Assembly: GCF_000969825.1 (NCBI RefSeq)
Contig: NZ_KQ033919.1
Location: 705,958-769,957 of the forward strand
Direction of reading: 5' to 3'
Origin: Parabacteroides gordonii MS-1 = DSM 23371
GTDB taxonomy: Bacteria > Bacteroidota > Bacteroidia > Bacteroidales > Tannerellaceae
DNA: 64,000 bases
Each line of letters begins with the position of its first letter. The first letter of the stretch is position 1. Below, one piece after another: positions 35,689 to 43,685 of this stretch. Below the pieces are notes generated by a model that had not been told where the DNA came from, did no database searches, and was given only the letters and a program-made list of their open reading frames with translations. Made by a program: the position numbers and the translations under genes.

Positions 35689-35704
35689 TGCAAATGGCGT
35701 GCCA
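35689..35704 (-). promoter_or_regulatory. Sigma-54 (-24/-12) promoter of the B2-A2-B1-A1 operon
   Basis: Minus-strand TGGCACG-CCAT-TTGCA (35704 to 35689), a full match to TGGCACG-N4-TTGCW. GG (35703) and GC (35691) are exactly 12 apart as sigma-54 requires. Transcription would start near 35679, 23 bp before the start codon. Confidence 0.88.
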
Positions 35705-35747
35705 CAATCGTAATATGCTGATAATAAATAGATAGCACAACAACAAG

Positions 35748-35786
35748 AGTGTTCGATACTGAACAGTCGTCACGGTATCGAACACT
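35748..35786. promoter_or_regulatory. Upstream activator site, GTGTTC palindromes
   Basis: A perfect 12-bp inverted repeat AGTGTTCGATAC (35748-35759) and GTATCGAACACT (35775-35786), with an inner dyad TGTTC-N6-GAACA (35750-35765). It starts 45 bp upstream of the -24 GG. The same motif stands at the same distance before the second sigma-54 promoter (43578), so it is the likely site of a shared enhancer-binding protein. Confidence 0.82.
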
Positions 35787-35825
35787 ATCGGGAGAAAAGA
35801 ACGGACAGTAAGAGGAAAGGAGCGG

Positions 35826-37562
35826 CTAGTCTTTCTCGCAGACCACCAGTTCCCACCCTTTAAAGACCAGGGTGATAAGACCCAGACAGGTATTCCCTTT
35901 GGTTTGCGCCACCAGCGGATCGGCGGCATAGCGTTGCAGTTGTACGGCAGCTTCACGGCGCAGTGCTTCTATATTGGCTTCCGTAGCGTCACGGTGGGCG
36001 TACTTCACTTCCACAATATAGCTGTAAGCAATGTCCGGCTGATGGAGCAGGTCGGGCATCATATAGAAATCGGCATACCCTTTGGCCGATTCATATTCCG
36101 GCTGAATGATATAACCGCCCACCATCCCGAGGTAAGCCAGCAAGAAGCCTTTCACATGCGCTTCCCCTTCGATAAACTCGCGCACCCGGCTCTGTCGGTC
36201 CAGTTCGCCGGCAAAGTAGCGGAAGACAGATTCCCATTCGCCTTGGTAAGCCATCTTCCAGACCAGATCTTCCAGTTCATGAAAATCGAGGTTAAAGATA
36301 TAAGCTTCGCGATAGGCTTCAATCAGATAGGTATAGAGTTGCTCACGGACAGTCAGGTTAGGGATTCCCAGGATAGTACGCCCCATAGATACTTCCCGAA
36401 TGGAGAGAAGACCGAAATAGTAAAGCAGACTCTTGAAATTCTCCGGTAACACAATTGCCTCGGCAGGAAAAGATGAGTTTATCTCAGCCATGATACTTCC
36501 ATTGGCTACCACATCCTGAATAATTGAAGCATTCACTCCAAAAGTCTTATCAACACGGATCAAGTGGCGCAACTTGTTATAGTCGGTACGGATATTATTG
36601 TCGATCATCTGGTCGGGTGCTTCCTGGTGGGGGAGATAATTGTTGAGGAAGTAAAGCACCATATCCGAATTGTACATCGGCTCTTTAAGCGACCGCTTAG
36701 AGAAGCAATAGTTATCATACCACGGCTTCATCACCCCGATAAGATCATCCACGCTATTGGCAAGCATACCCTGCGAATCGTAATAGGTCAGCATCTCCCG
36801 CAACTCCTCTTCGCTAAAACCGACCAGCCCGTTGAAGCGTGAGTCGGCACTCATATTGGCACCGATATTGAAACCGCTCGTCACATCATCCATCGTGACG
36901 GGAGACACGCCGGTGATAAACATACGTTTGATAGGCCCGTCACCCGTCGCTCCCGCCTTGATCTTATTGAAGAAGTAGCGGAAGAAGCCTTCGCTGTGGG
37001 TCAGTGCATGGTAACGTTCGTGTCCTTCACGTGCCAGGATGGAGTTGGCAAAGTTGTCGTATTCATCAATGAAAAGATAGATGGGAAGTCCGCACTGGGT
37101 AGCCCTCGATACCAGATAGGAAAACTTGGCATCGGCCGTAGGTTTTGCCATCAGTTCATCGCGAAAACCAGGTTCAAAGAAACGTTCGTAGTTGCCGGCA
37201 AACTCCATAAAGCGGAAACTACAATGCTGCTCGAACGATTCGAACACCTTATCAGGCATCGGGTTCACATCCGAGAAGTTAAAACTCAGGATCAGGTATT
37301 TCCCCTGCTCAGCTGTCGGGGTATCCGCAATGCGGCATCCGCCGAATACTTCTTCGAAACGGTCTTTCCGGTTGATATCATAATACCAGGTAAGCACATT
37401 AATCAGCAACGACTTCCCGAAACGGCGCGGACGGATCAGGAAGAAGTAAGGCGCTGCCCGCTCTATCAGGGGGATATACTGCGTCTTATCCACATAGTAA
37501 TAATTATCTTTACGAATGCGGGCGAAGTCTGTCAACCCGTAGGGTATATTTTTTGCTTCCAT
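35826..37562 (-). CDS. AAA-ATPase-like / PD-(D/E)XK family protein
   Basis: A 578-residue cytoplasmic protein of the AAA-ATPase-like (PF09820) group. The N-terminal signature is IPYGLTDFARIRKDNYYYVD, then a Walker A-like FLIRPRRFGKSLL (K50, S51), a Walker B-like LFIDEYDNF, and a sensor ITGVSPV. The C-terminal domain (about 470-575) holds DFYMMPD and YIVEVKYAH, a PD-(D/E)XK nuclease-like core (PF08011). The family exists in many copies in Bacteroidota genomes and behaves like mobile or defence-related accessory genes; the true function is unknown. Here it sits between the two export operons. Confidence 0.88.
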   Translation of the reverse strand: MEAKNIPYGLTDFARIRKDNYYYVDKTQYIPLIERAAPYFFLIRPRRFGKSLLINVLTWYYDINRKDRFEEVFGGCRIADTPTAEQGKYLILSFNFSDVNPMPDKVFESFEQHCSFRFMEFAGNYERFFEPGFRDELMAKPTADAKFSYLVSRATQCGLPIYLFIDEYDNFANSILAREGHERYHALTHSEGFFRYFFNKIKAGATGDGPIKRMFITGVSPVTMDDVTSGFNIGANMSADSRFNGLVGFSEEELREMLTYYDSQGMLANSVDDLIGVMKPWYDNYCFSKRSLKEPMYNSDMVLYFLNNYLPHQEAPDQMIDNNIRTDYNKLRHLIRVDKTFGVNASIIQDVVANGSIMAEINSSFPAEAIVLPENFKSLLYYFGLLSIREVSMGRTILGIPNLTVREQLYTYLIEAYREAYIFNLDFHELEDLVWKMAYQGEWESVFRYFAGELDRQSRVREFIEGEAHVKGFLLAYLGMVGGYIIQPEYESAKGYADFYMMPDLLHQPDIAYSYIVEVKYAHRDATEANIEALRREAAVQLQRYAADPLVAQTKGNTCLGLITLVFKGWELVVCEKD

Positions 37563-37591
37563 AACTGACTGTGTTTATTGATTGACAGGAA

Positions 37592-37701
37592 CAAATGTAC
37601 GGAATAATCGCAAGAGATAACAGTAAAAGTTCGCTATTACGCGAACTTTATGAAATACCGACACCAGATGTACGCAATGTTTCACCGGATTGTTATCTTT
37701 G
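37592..37701. promoter_or_regulatory. Divergent promoter region with a 9-bp palindrome
   Basis: CAAATGTA at 37592-37599 is a minus-strand -7 box (TACATTTG) for the AAA-ATPase gene, and TATCTTTG at 37694-37701 is a plus-strand -7 box for the HU/DUF4469 gene. Between them AAAGTTCGC (37626-37634) and GCGAACTTT (37641-37649) form a perfect palindrome with a 6-nt centre, a possible operator. Confidence 0.55.
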
Positions 37702-37727
37702 TTTCGTTATAACTAAACACACTAGTC

Positions 37728-38528
37728 ATGGATAAGGAACTCCCTAAATCGCAGATGCTGGTCAAGCCCGGCAAGCTGTTCATCAAGTTAAGCAAAAGCC
37801 AGTTGCCCGGCCAGGAGCCGTTCTTTAAAGGAACCCTGCCCAACCATCCGACACTTACGATCGAAGATATCGCCACCCGGGCTGTCAAAGCCCGCTCCTC
37901 CTACCGCCACGGAACGTTCGTCGAAGTGTTCCGCACGATGATCGACGAGATGTACAACGCCATCGAAGACGGCTTCAACGTCGACTTCGGCCTGGGACGC
38001 ACGGAACTGACCGTGACCGGACGTTTCAACTCTCCTAACGATAAGTTCGACCGCGAGCGCCATGCCATCCGTGCCAACTTCCGCCCCTCTCCGCGGCTAA
38101 ACCAACTGACCGACTGGTTTCCGGCAGAGGTGAGCAACTTCTACGAGAACGCCCCCAGCCCGAACGAAGTGAGCATCTACAACGAACGCCACAACGACGG
38201 GATGGCTTACGAGTTCTGCTGTATCCCTCCCGACTATACCCTCCCGCTCTTCATCCACGGACGACGCGTGAAGGTGATGGGCGACCATCCGGAAGTCGGT
38301 ATCGTGATCCGCCAGGAAGAGGAAGGCGACAAACGTTACTTTATCGAACCCCGGTTCGTCTTCATCAATGAAGCTGCGCATCTGGCTTTCCAAGTCCCCG
38401 AGCCACTGACGCCGGGGAAGTGGGTGGCGGAAGTGCATAGCCAGTACACACCTACTTACCATCTGTACAAGAAGCCTAGAGTCGGGGTTGTCACCTTTAC
38501 CGTATTGGATACTACCTCACCAGGATGA
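37728..38528 (+). CDS. HU-like DNA-binding domain plus DUF4469 protein
   Basis: A 266-residue protein. The N-terminal ~120 residues resemble the Bacteroidota HU-type DNA-binding domain (PF14848): FFKGTLPNHPTLTIEDIATR, GFNVDFGLGRTELTVTGRF, and IRANFRPSPRLNQL. The C-terminal half (about 150-260) resembles DUF4469, an Ig-like beta fold ending in VVTFTVLDTTSPG. It is probably a nucleoid-associated or element-associated DNA binder. The 3' end of the gene runs into a 23-bp tandem repeat, which encodes the last residues and the stop codon. Confidence 0.82.
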   Translation: MDKELPKSQMLVKPGKLFIKLSKSQLPGQEPFFKGTLPNHPTLTIEDIATRAVKARSSYRHGTFVEVFRTMIDEMYNAIEDGFNVDFGLGRTELTVTGRFNSPNDKFDRERHAIRANFRPSPRLNQLTDWFPAEVSNFYENAPSPNEVSIYNERHNDGMAYEFCCIPPDYTLPLFIHGRRVKVMGDHPEVGIVIRQEEEGDKRYFIEPRFVFINEAAHLAFQVPEPLTPGKWVAEVHSQYTPTYHLYKKPRVGVVTFTVLDTTSPG

Positions 38529-38625
38529 TGCTACTCACCTCACCAGGGTGATGCAGTCTACCTCATCCGGATGATGTCAACTACCTCATCGGGGTGAGGT
38601 ATGCCACCTCATCCATATGATGCAC
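38511..38625. repeat. Tandem repeat, 5 x 23 bp, at the 3' end of the HU/DUF4469 gene
   Basis: Five degenerate copies (consensus CTACCTCACCAGGATGATGCA). ACCTCA recurs at 38514, 38537, 38560, 38583 and 38606, exactly 23 bp apart. The first copy overlaps the stop codon of the gene. The words CCAGGGTG and GGATGAT are shared with the 22-bp repeat near the HU-HIG gene (18256). Confidence 0.85.
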
Positions 38626-38715
38626 CTCCAAGGCTTAGGCTACCGGTAGCCCCGGCAAACGGGGAGCGGGTTAGTACACAGCCTCTGTCTGCTCTGCCTG
38701 TAACACACCCCCTGC

Positions 38716-38935
38716 CCCCTCTCGAGAGGGGAAAAGTTACTCCATCCATTGAAACAGACGGTATCGGCCATCCCCACAGAACGCAAGGCGTTCTATGAAA
38801 GGCCTCAGCCGATGAGCGTTAAGCGAAGGTGAAAGACGGAGCGTCCGGAGCATGCGCTGTTTGAGCGAAGCGAGTTCGCAGGCGACAGCGTAGTCTTTCA
38901 CCGGAGTAGCGAAGCGGGTGCAGCCTTGATCTTTT
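38716..38935. repeat. Structured intergenic element
   Basis: No gene in this stretch. It holds a perfect 16-bp palindrome CCCCTCTCGAGAGGGG (38716-38731), a 10-bp inverted repeat GGTGAAAGAC (38828-38837 with 38893-38902), and GC-rich GAGCGAAGCGAG-type words. I recall similar GC-rich modules as dispersed repeats in Bacteroidota genomes, but that cannot be tested here. Confidence 0.5.
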
Positions 38936-38936
38936 G

Positions 38937-38964
38937 GTTACTTTTCTATCAAGAGAAAAGTAAC
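38937..38964. terminator. Hairpin at the end of the MacA operon
   Basis: GTTACTTTTCT (38937-38947) pairs perfectly with AGAAAAGTAAC (38954-38964). The right arm abuts the stop codon of the ABC ATPase gene on the minus strand. Likely terminator for both directions. Confidence 0.65.
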
Positions 38965-39629
38965 TACTGAACTTGGCGTCCATCGAAGAACCGTATCGTG
39001 CGAGAAGTTTGCTGCGCCTGTGCCTCGTTGTGGGTTACCATGACGATGGTGCGGCCGTCCTCCTTGTTCAGTTTGTGAAGGATCTCCATGACCTCGATAC
39101 CCATCTTCGAGTCCAGGTTACCGGTCGGCTCATCCGCCAGAATAATATCGGGGTTACCCACGATGGCGCGGGCGATGGCTACACGCTGGCACTGACCGCC
39201 TGACAACTGGGTCGGGAAGTGACGCATACGGTGGCTGAGGCCTACCTTCTCGAGAACGGCTTCGGCTGCCTTGCGACGTTCCGAAGCGGATACCTTGCGG
39301 TAGAGCAACGGGAGTTCCACGTTATCCAATACATTCAGAGAGTTGATCAGGTGGAAGGACTGGAAGACGAAACCGAGTTTCTGGTTACGGAAGGCAGCCA
39401 GTTGTTTGTCGCTCATACGGATGGTGTCGGTACCGTCTATCTCGATGTCGCCCGATGTCGGGGCGTCAAGCAATCCCATGATGTTAAGCAGGGTGGATTT
39501 TCCACAACCGGAAGGGCCCATGATGCTCAGGAACTCTCCTTTCTGTACTTCCAGATTCACGTTCTCTAAGGCAACTGTTTCGATTTCCTTCGTGCGATAG
39601 ATCTTTTCGAGGTTTGTTAACTTGATCAT
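38964..39629 (-). CDS. ABC transporter ATP-binding protein (MacB/LolD type)
   Basis: A 221-residue ATPase with Walker A GPSGCGKST, Q-loop FVFQSFHLI, signature LSGGQCQRVAIARA (Cys in place of the usual Gln), Walker B IILADEPTGNLD and H-loop VMVTHNE. It is the last gene of the macA-B3-A3-ATPase operon and the only ATPase near the three permease pairs, so it may energise all of them. Compared with the ATPase at 22376, the sequences are clearly related but not recent copies. Confidence 0.95.
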   Translation of the reverse strand: MIKLTNLEKIYRTKEIETVALENVNLEVQKGEFLSIMGPSGCGKSTLLNIMGLLDAPTSGDIEIDGTDTIRMSDKQLAAFRNQKLGFVFQSFHLINSLNVLDNVELPLLYRKVSASERRKAAEAVLEKVGLSHRMRHFPTQLSGGQCQRVAIARAIVGNPDIILADEPTGNLDSKMGIEVMEILHKLNKEDGRTIVMVTHNEAQAQQTSRTIRFFDGRQVQ

Positions 39630-39679
39630 ACTGTTTGATATTTAATTTGTTATTGATTAATTCGTTCTTTATCGTATTC

Positions 39680-40942
39680 TTATTCATAATGCAACGCTTC
39701 GGCCGGTTCCATCTGCCGTGTCTTGCGTATCGGGAACCAGATACCGAGGCAGATCATGCCGCCCATCAGCAGGTAGGCTCCCCCGAAGGTAGCTGCGAAA
39801 CGCCACCAGGTATACGGCAGGCGGACGGTATCAGGCAGTTCGAAGTAAAGCATATTGAGGATGAAGACCAGCAGGAACGGGATGGTGAGGCCGAGCAAGA
39901 CCAGTCCTTCCAGGTTCATCAGCCGGCTTAGTTGGCTGCGGTTCGATCCCAGGGCGATGCGTAATCCCATCTCCCCCTGCCGTGCTTGCGTACGCAACCA
40001 GAAGGTTCCGATGATGCCGAAGAATACGTTGATAAGCATGAAGCCGACAAGGGCGGTCTTCTTCTTCATATTGTCCTCACGGCTCTTGAGGATCTGGCTT
40101 CGCATCTCACTGAGGGGGACGACGCTCGAGACGTAGACGTTGTTCACCCTCAGCCGGTCGCCCATCCCTTGCAGGAAGGCTTCCATGTCTTCCGCCCGGA
40201 AACCGGGTTTCATGCGTACCAGGCAATCGACAGACTGTGGCTGGTTCTCTTCAATCTCCCTGAACAGTTCGTCCCGCGTAGGTATCAGATAAAAGAAAGG
40301 CAACCTCTCCTTATACTCCGACTCGCGGACGGAACCGGACACCGCCAGGACGGGCATCTCATCCGTATTCTTGGGATGGAATTTGATTGCTTGCCCGCGG
40401 GCCGACCCCTTCTCCCCGTAGAACTCACGCTCCAGGTCTGCGGAAATAACACACCCGGCCTGTTGCCCGACGAGCGGGGCAAGTTCCTTGCCCTCTTTGT
40501 CCCTCATCCGCAGTACGGTAAAATACTCCGGAGTGACGGTAGACTGCCGGAACCCGGCCTTGATGAACGTATCGGCATCGGCGCGGTAGAGTGTCGACCA
40601 GGCGCGACTCTCCGTATAGACACAGCCGACGAGGGACAGGGAGGCTTCTTCCACCTTCTCTTCCTGGCGGATGTTACCGACCAGCCGTAGTACGTCCTCC
40701 CCTTTCCGGCTGGTGACCAGCGAGTCTTCCACATGCCCCGGAGTACCCGGCATAATGACTCCCAACTGCACCTTGTAAACGTTGTCGATGTTGAAACCCA
40801 GCGGTTGGTAGTAAGTGTACTTATCCACCAGCAGCGAGTCCATCATGACCCATAGGATGCCGACAACGACCAGGAGCTCGGCAAAGATCCAGCCGTTGCT
40901 GCGTCGCTGGTTCCAGATAATCTTCAGTATATGCTTTATCAT
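39680..40942 (-). CDS. ABC transporter permease A3 (FtsX type)
   Basis: A 420-residue type-A permease (MIKHILKIIWNQRRSNGWIF start, RQGEMGLRIALGSNRSQL FtsX motif, TRQMEPAEALHYE end). It shares start and end motifs with A1 and A2, so the three arose by duplication. It lies 22 bp after B3 and about 50 bp before the ATPase gene, within the MacA-like operon. Confidence 0.9.
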   Translation of the reverse strand: MIKHILKIIWNQRRSNGWIFAELLVVVGILWVMMDSLLVDKYTYYQPLGFNIDNVYKVQLGVIMPGTPGHVEDSLVTSRKGEDVLRLVGNIRQEEKVEEASLSLVGCVYTESRAWSTLYRADADTFIKAGFRQSTVTPEYFTVLRMRDKEGKELAPLVGQQAGCVISADLEREFYGEKGSARGQAIKFHPKNTDEMPVLAVSGSVRESEYKERLPFFYLIPTRDELFREIEENQPQSVDCLVRMKPGFRAEDMEAFLQGMGDRLRVNNVYVSSVVPLSEMRSQILKSREDNMKKKTALVGFMLINVFFGIIGTFWLRTQARQGEMGLRIALGSNRSQLSRLMNLEGLVLLGLTIPFLLVFILNMLYFELPDTVRLPYTWWRFAATFGGAYLLMGGMICLGIWFPIRKTRQMEPAEALHYE

Positions 40943-40964
40943 CTTCGTTTCGTCTTTTATAGGG

Positions 40965-42236
40965 TTAATTATCTGCCGGACCTTCGCCTTTCAACGATCC
41001 GGCTATCTGTTCACGGGCGATACGCAGGGCGGGTATCCCGGCGGAAAGTAGGTTGAGCAACAGGCAAAACAACAGGGCGGCAAGGAAAATACCGGGCTTG
41101 AACAGCATATCGCCTTGCAACGTCGTATCGGCATTGGCCAGCAGGAAGTCGCGGCAGACCGGCAGCAGCAGGAACGAGAGGATCAAACCGATCGCACCGC
41201 CCAACAGGGTCGTCACGCTGTTCTCATAAAGAACCTGGCGGACGAGTACACCGGAGGTGGCCCCGAATGCCTTGCGGACGCCCATCTCTCCACGGCGTTT
41301 CTGCACGGCGGATTGCGTCACGCCCATCAGGTTGAGTGCCGGGACGAGCAGCAGGAAAAGCAGCAGGCCCCCCACCTCCGCGAGGTAGTCCTTCAGCTCG
41401 ACTTTGACCTGCCCGATCGTACCGATCGCCTTGTCGAAACGGGTAATCGGGTTGTGGAAGAAATGGATCTCCGCTTCCTGCTTGGTTGCGTTATAACGAG
41501 CGATCTGCCCTTTCAGTTCCTGGCGGATGGCATCGAAGTCGGCGGCGTCACGAGCCAGCAGGCAGGTGTTGAAAGCACCCGACATGTTCTCGAGGTAGGC
41601 CATATTAAGTACCATCGGATTGGTCGTATAAGGTGTCCAGACTTGTCCGTAGGATGAGTCGGCGGCGCGGCTGACGTCTTTCACCACCCCGCAGATCGTA
41701 AAGGGCTGGCGGTCGATGATGACCGGCTTTCCAACTACCTGGGTCGTGCCATACAGTCCCCTCGCTACACTCTCACAGACAACGGCCTGGGGAATGCCGG
41801 AAGTGAAGTCGGCTTCCGTAAACGGCTTGCCTTCCAGGAAAGAGAAGGCGTAGACTTTCCAGAATCCCGGGTCGGTGTAGAAGATATGGTATGTCTTAAA
41901 CATCTGCTTGCCGGGTAGCGACAAGGGGTATGACATCGTGAACCAGGCGGACACGGCTTCGGGCGTCTTTAACGAATAGAAGCATTCGCGGACGGCTTCG
42001 ACGGACATGTTACCCCTGCTCCAGCTGTTCCGAGTCTTTACCTCGGTTCCTTGCTCCACATAGAGCATCCGGTCGCGGTTCACCTCGGGCACAAAGCTGG
42101 TCAGCTGCACCTGGAAGACCAGGATAACGATCATGATCATGGCAATGGACAGCGCCGTACCGAGTATGGAAATCACACTGATGAGCGGGTTCTCACGCAG
42201 CATGTTCAGGGCTTGTTTGAGGTATTGTTTGAGCAT
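40965..42236 (-). CDS. ABC transporter permease B3 (FtsX type)
   Basis: A 423-residue type-B permease (MLKQYLKQALNMLRENPLIS, first helix VISILGTALSIAMIMIVILV, FtsX motif KRRGEMGVRKAFGATSGVLV). It starts 3 bp after the adaptor gene stop and precedes A3, so adaptor, B3, A3 and ATPase form one export machine across the envelope. A TolC-like outer-membrane partner is not present in the window. Confidence 0.9.
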   Translation of the reverse strand: MLKQYLKQALNMLRENPLISVISILGTALSIAMIMIVILVFQVQLTSFVPEVNRDRMLYVEQGTEVKTRNSWSRGNMSVEAVRECFYSLKTPEAVSAWFTMSYPLSLPGKQMFKTYHIFYTDPGFWKVYAFSFLEGKPFTEADFTSGIPQAVVCESVARGLYGTTQVVGKPVIIDRQPFTICGVVKDVSRAADSSYGQVWTPYTTNPMVLNMAYLENMSGAFNTCLLARDAADFDAIRQELKGQIARYNATKQEAEIHFFHNPITRFDKAIGTIGQVKVELKDYLAEVGGLLLFLLLVPALNLMGVTQSAVQKRRGEMGVRKAFGATSGVLVRQVLYENSVTTLLGGAIGLILSFLLLPVCRDFLLANADTTLQGDMLFKPGIFLAALLFCLLLNLLSAGIPALRIAREQIAGSLKGEGPADN

Positions 42237-42239
42237 GGC

Positions 42240-43484
42240 TTATTTTACTTTGAGTTTGTTCTTGTCTTTGTAGCTGGCCATGTCGGAGACGACTACCTGG
42301 TCGCCGGGTTCGAGGCCGCTTATCACTTCCACGTATTCGTAGTTGCTGTCGCCGAGCTGCACTTTGCGTTTCAGCAGTTGGTCGCCGTTAACGACGAAGA
42401 GCTCGTATTCGCCCTTGCCTATATAATAGGAAGCGTTGGCGATGCGCAATACGTCATCCTTTACGGCGTTCATCACGTAGACGTCTGTCTTCAGGCCGGA
42501 GCGTAGACGGCGGTGGCTGTCTTCTTCCAGTTGCACGGTGAAGGAGATCACGCCGTTTTTCGATAGCGGCGTTACGTCGCTCACGGTTCCATCCAGTTTA
42601 TCGCTGCCGATCTTGACGACGGCTTTGCTGCCTGCCGCGATACGGTCGCCGTAGGTGTCGGCTATCTCGCCCTCGATCTTGAAATGCGAGAGGTCGGAGA
42701 CAATGGCAACCTTCGTGCCCTGCCCTACCTGCGAGCCGATCTCGTTGTTCACATACGTAAGGATGGCCTTACGGGGGGAACGGATCTGCGCATCGTCGAG
42801 GGTGCGCTTGGTTTCGGCCAGGCCTTTGCGGAAGATATTGAGTTCGAGCTCCTTTACCTTCAGGTCGGCATCGGTGAGGGCTTGTTCGTTGATGTATTTC
42901 TGTTCATCCTCTTTCAGTTTGAGCTGGCTGACGTTGTAGTCGAGTTCCACCTGGCGTACTTTGTCGGTGGTGCCGGCGCCGAGGCTGTCGAGGTAGCGTT
43001 CGTTGCGGAGTTCCACGGCTTTACGGTCGAGTTCCATGCGGGAGACCTTCAGCTTCATTTCCATTTCGGAGAGTTTGCTGTGGTTGGTGACACGCAGCTT
43101 TTCGAGTTCGAGGCGTTTCATTTGTTCTTCGTCGAGTAGTTTGTTATAGTCTGTTTCCGCGCTCTGTAGATCCAGTTTGAGGATAGGCGTTCCTATATCG
43201 ACGGAGTCGCCACCTTTTTTGTATATCTCGACGATGCGGGAGTTGATCGGTGAGTTGATTATTTCCTCAAAGGCCGGGATCACCTTGCCGGAAGCGCTGA
43301 CGGATACTTCTATCACTCCCTTATCTACGGTCGATATAGTCAAGTCCTTACGGTTCAGGCTGGTTTGCAGAAAGGATAAGACAACGGCGATCAGGGCGAT
43401 GCCTATTCCCACACCGGCACCGATCTTTATAAATTGCTTGCGTTGTTCTTTCCTTTGTTCCGCTTTCGATATCTCTCTGTCCAT
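42240..43484 (-). CDS. MacA-like periplasmic adaptor (RND/HlyD family)
   Basis: A 414-residue adaptor from the ATG at 43484 (MDREISKAEQRKEQRKQFIK); a longer open frame to 43586 would cover the sigma-54 promoter and is rejected. One N-terminal membrane helix (about 21-42) is followed by a barrel-sandwich/lipoyl half (SVSASGKVIPAFEEIINSPI), a long coiled-coil hairpin (about 115-235), the returning half (IRSPRKAILTYVNNEIGSQV) and a beta-barrel domain ending at YKDKNKLKVK. It links the FtsX permeases to an outer-membrane channel, as MacA does with MacB and TolC. Confidence 0.92.
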   Translation of the reverse strand: MDREISKAEQRKEQRKQFIKIGAGVGIGIALIAVVLSFLQTSLNRKDLTISTVDKGVIEVSVSASGKVIPAFEEIINSPINSRIVEIYKKGGDSVDIGTPILKLDLQSAETDYNKLLDEEQMKRLELEKLRVTNHSKLSEMEMKLKVSRMELDRKAVELRNERYLDSLGAGTTDKVRQVELDYNVSQLKLKEDEQKYINEQALTDADLKVKELELNIFRKGLAETKRTLDDAQIRSPRKAILTYVNNEIGSQVGQGTKVAIVSDLSHFKIEGEIADTYGDRIAAGSKAVVKIGSDKLDGTVSDVTPLSKNGVISFTVQLEEDSHRRLRSGLKTDVYVMNAVKDDVLRIANASYYIGKGEYELFVVNGDQLLKRKVQLGDSNYEYVEVISGLEPGDQVVVSDMASYKDKNKLKVK

Positions 43485-43518
43485 ATTTAGTATTGTTTTT
43501 ATGTTCTGTCCCGGTAGG

Positions 43519-43534
43519 GGCAAACTCCGTGCCA
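43519..43534 (-). promoter_or_regulatory. Sigma-54 (-24/-12) promoter of the macA-like operon
   Basis: Minus-strand TGGCACG-GAGT-TTGCC (43534 to 43519). GG (43533) and GC (43521) are 12 apart. Transcription would start near 43509, about 24 bp before the start codon, almost the same layout as the promoter at 35689. Confidence 0.87.
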
Positions 43535-43577
43535 AAAAGCTAATCGGTTGAATATGTGCATTTATCACTACGGAAAC

Positions 43578-43619
43578 AGTGTTCAATATCGGACAGTGTG
43601 TTCGGTTTTACGCAGAACA
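43578..43619. promoter_or_regulatory. Upstream activator site, second copy
   Basis: AGTGTTC-AATATC-GGACAG (43578-43596) is nearly the same as AGTGTTC-GATACT-GAACAG at 35748-35766, and both begin 45 bp upstream of the -24 GG. A second imperfect dyad GTGTTC (43598-43603) and GAACA (43615-43619) follows. Confidence 0.8.
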
Positions 43620-43685
43620 TTCCACGGGGCAGTGTTGTTATTATGCAACATCGACAGACAGTATTAATCGCTAAATAATAAACGT

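Noticed and set aside
35657-35956. N-terminal extension of permease B2
   Set aside because: It would translate the sigma-54 promoter, the activator site and the end of the next gene; paralogues B1 and B3 start at the shorter position.
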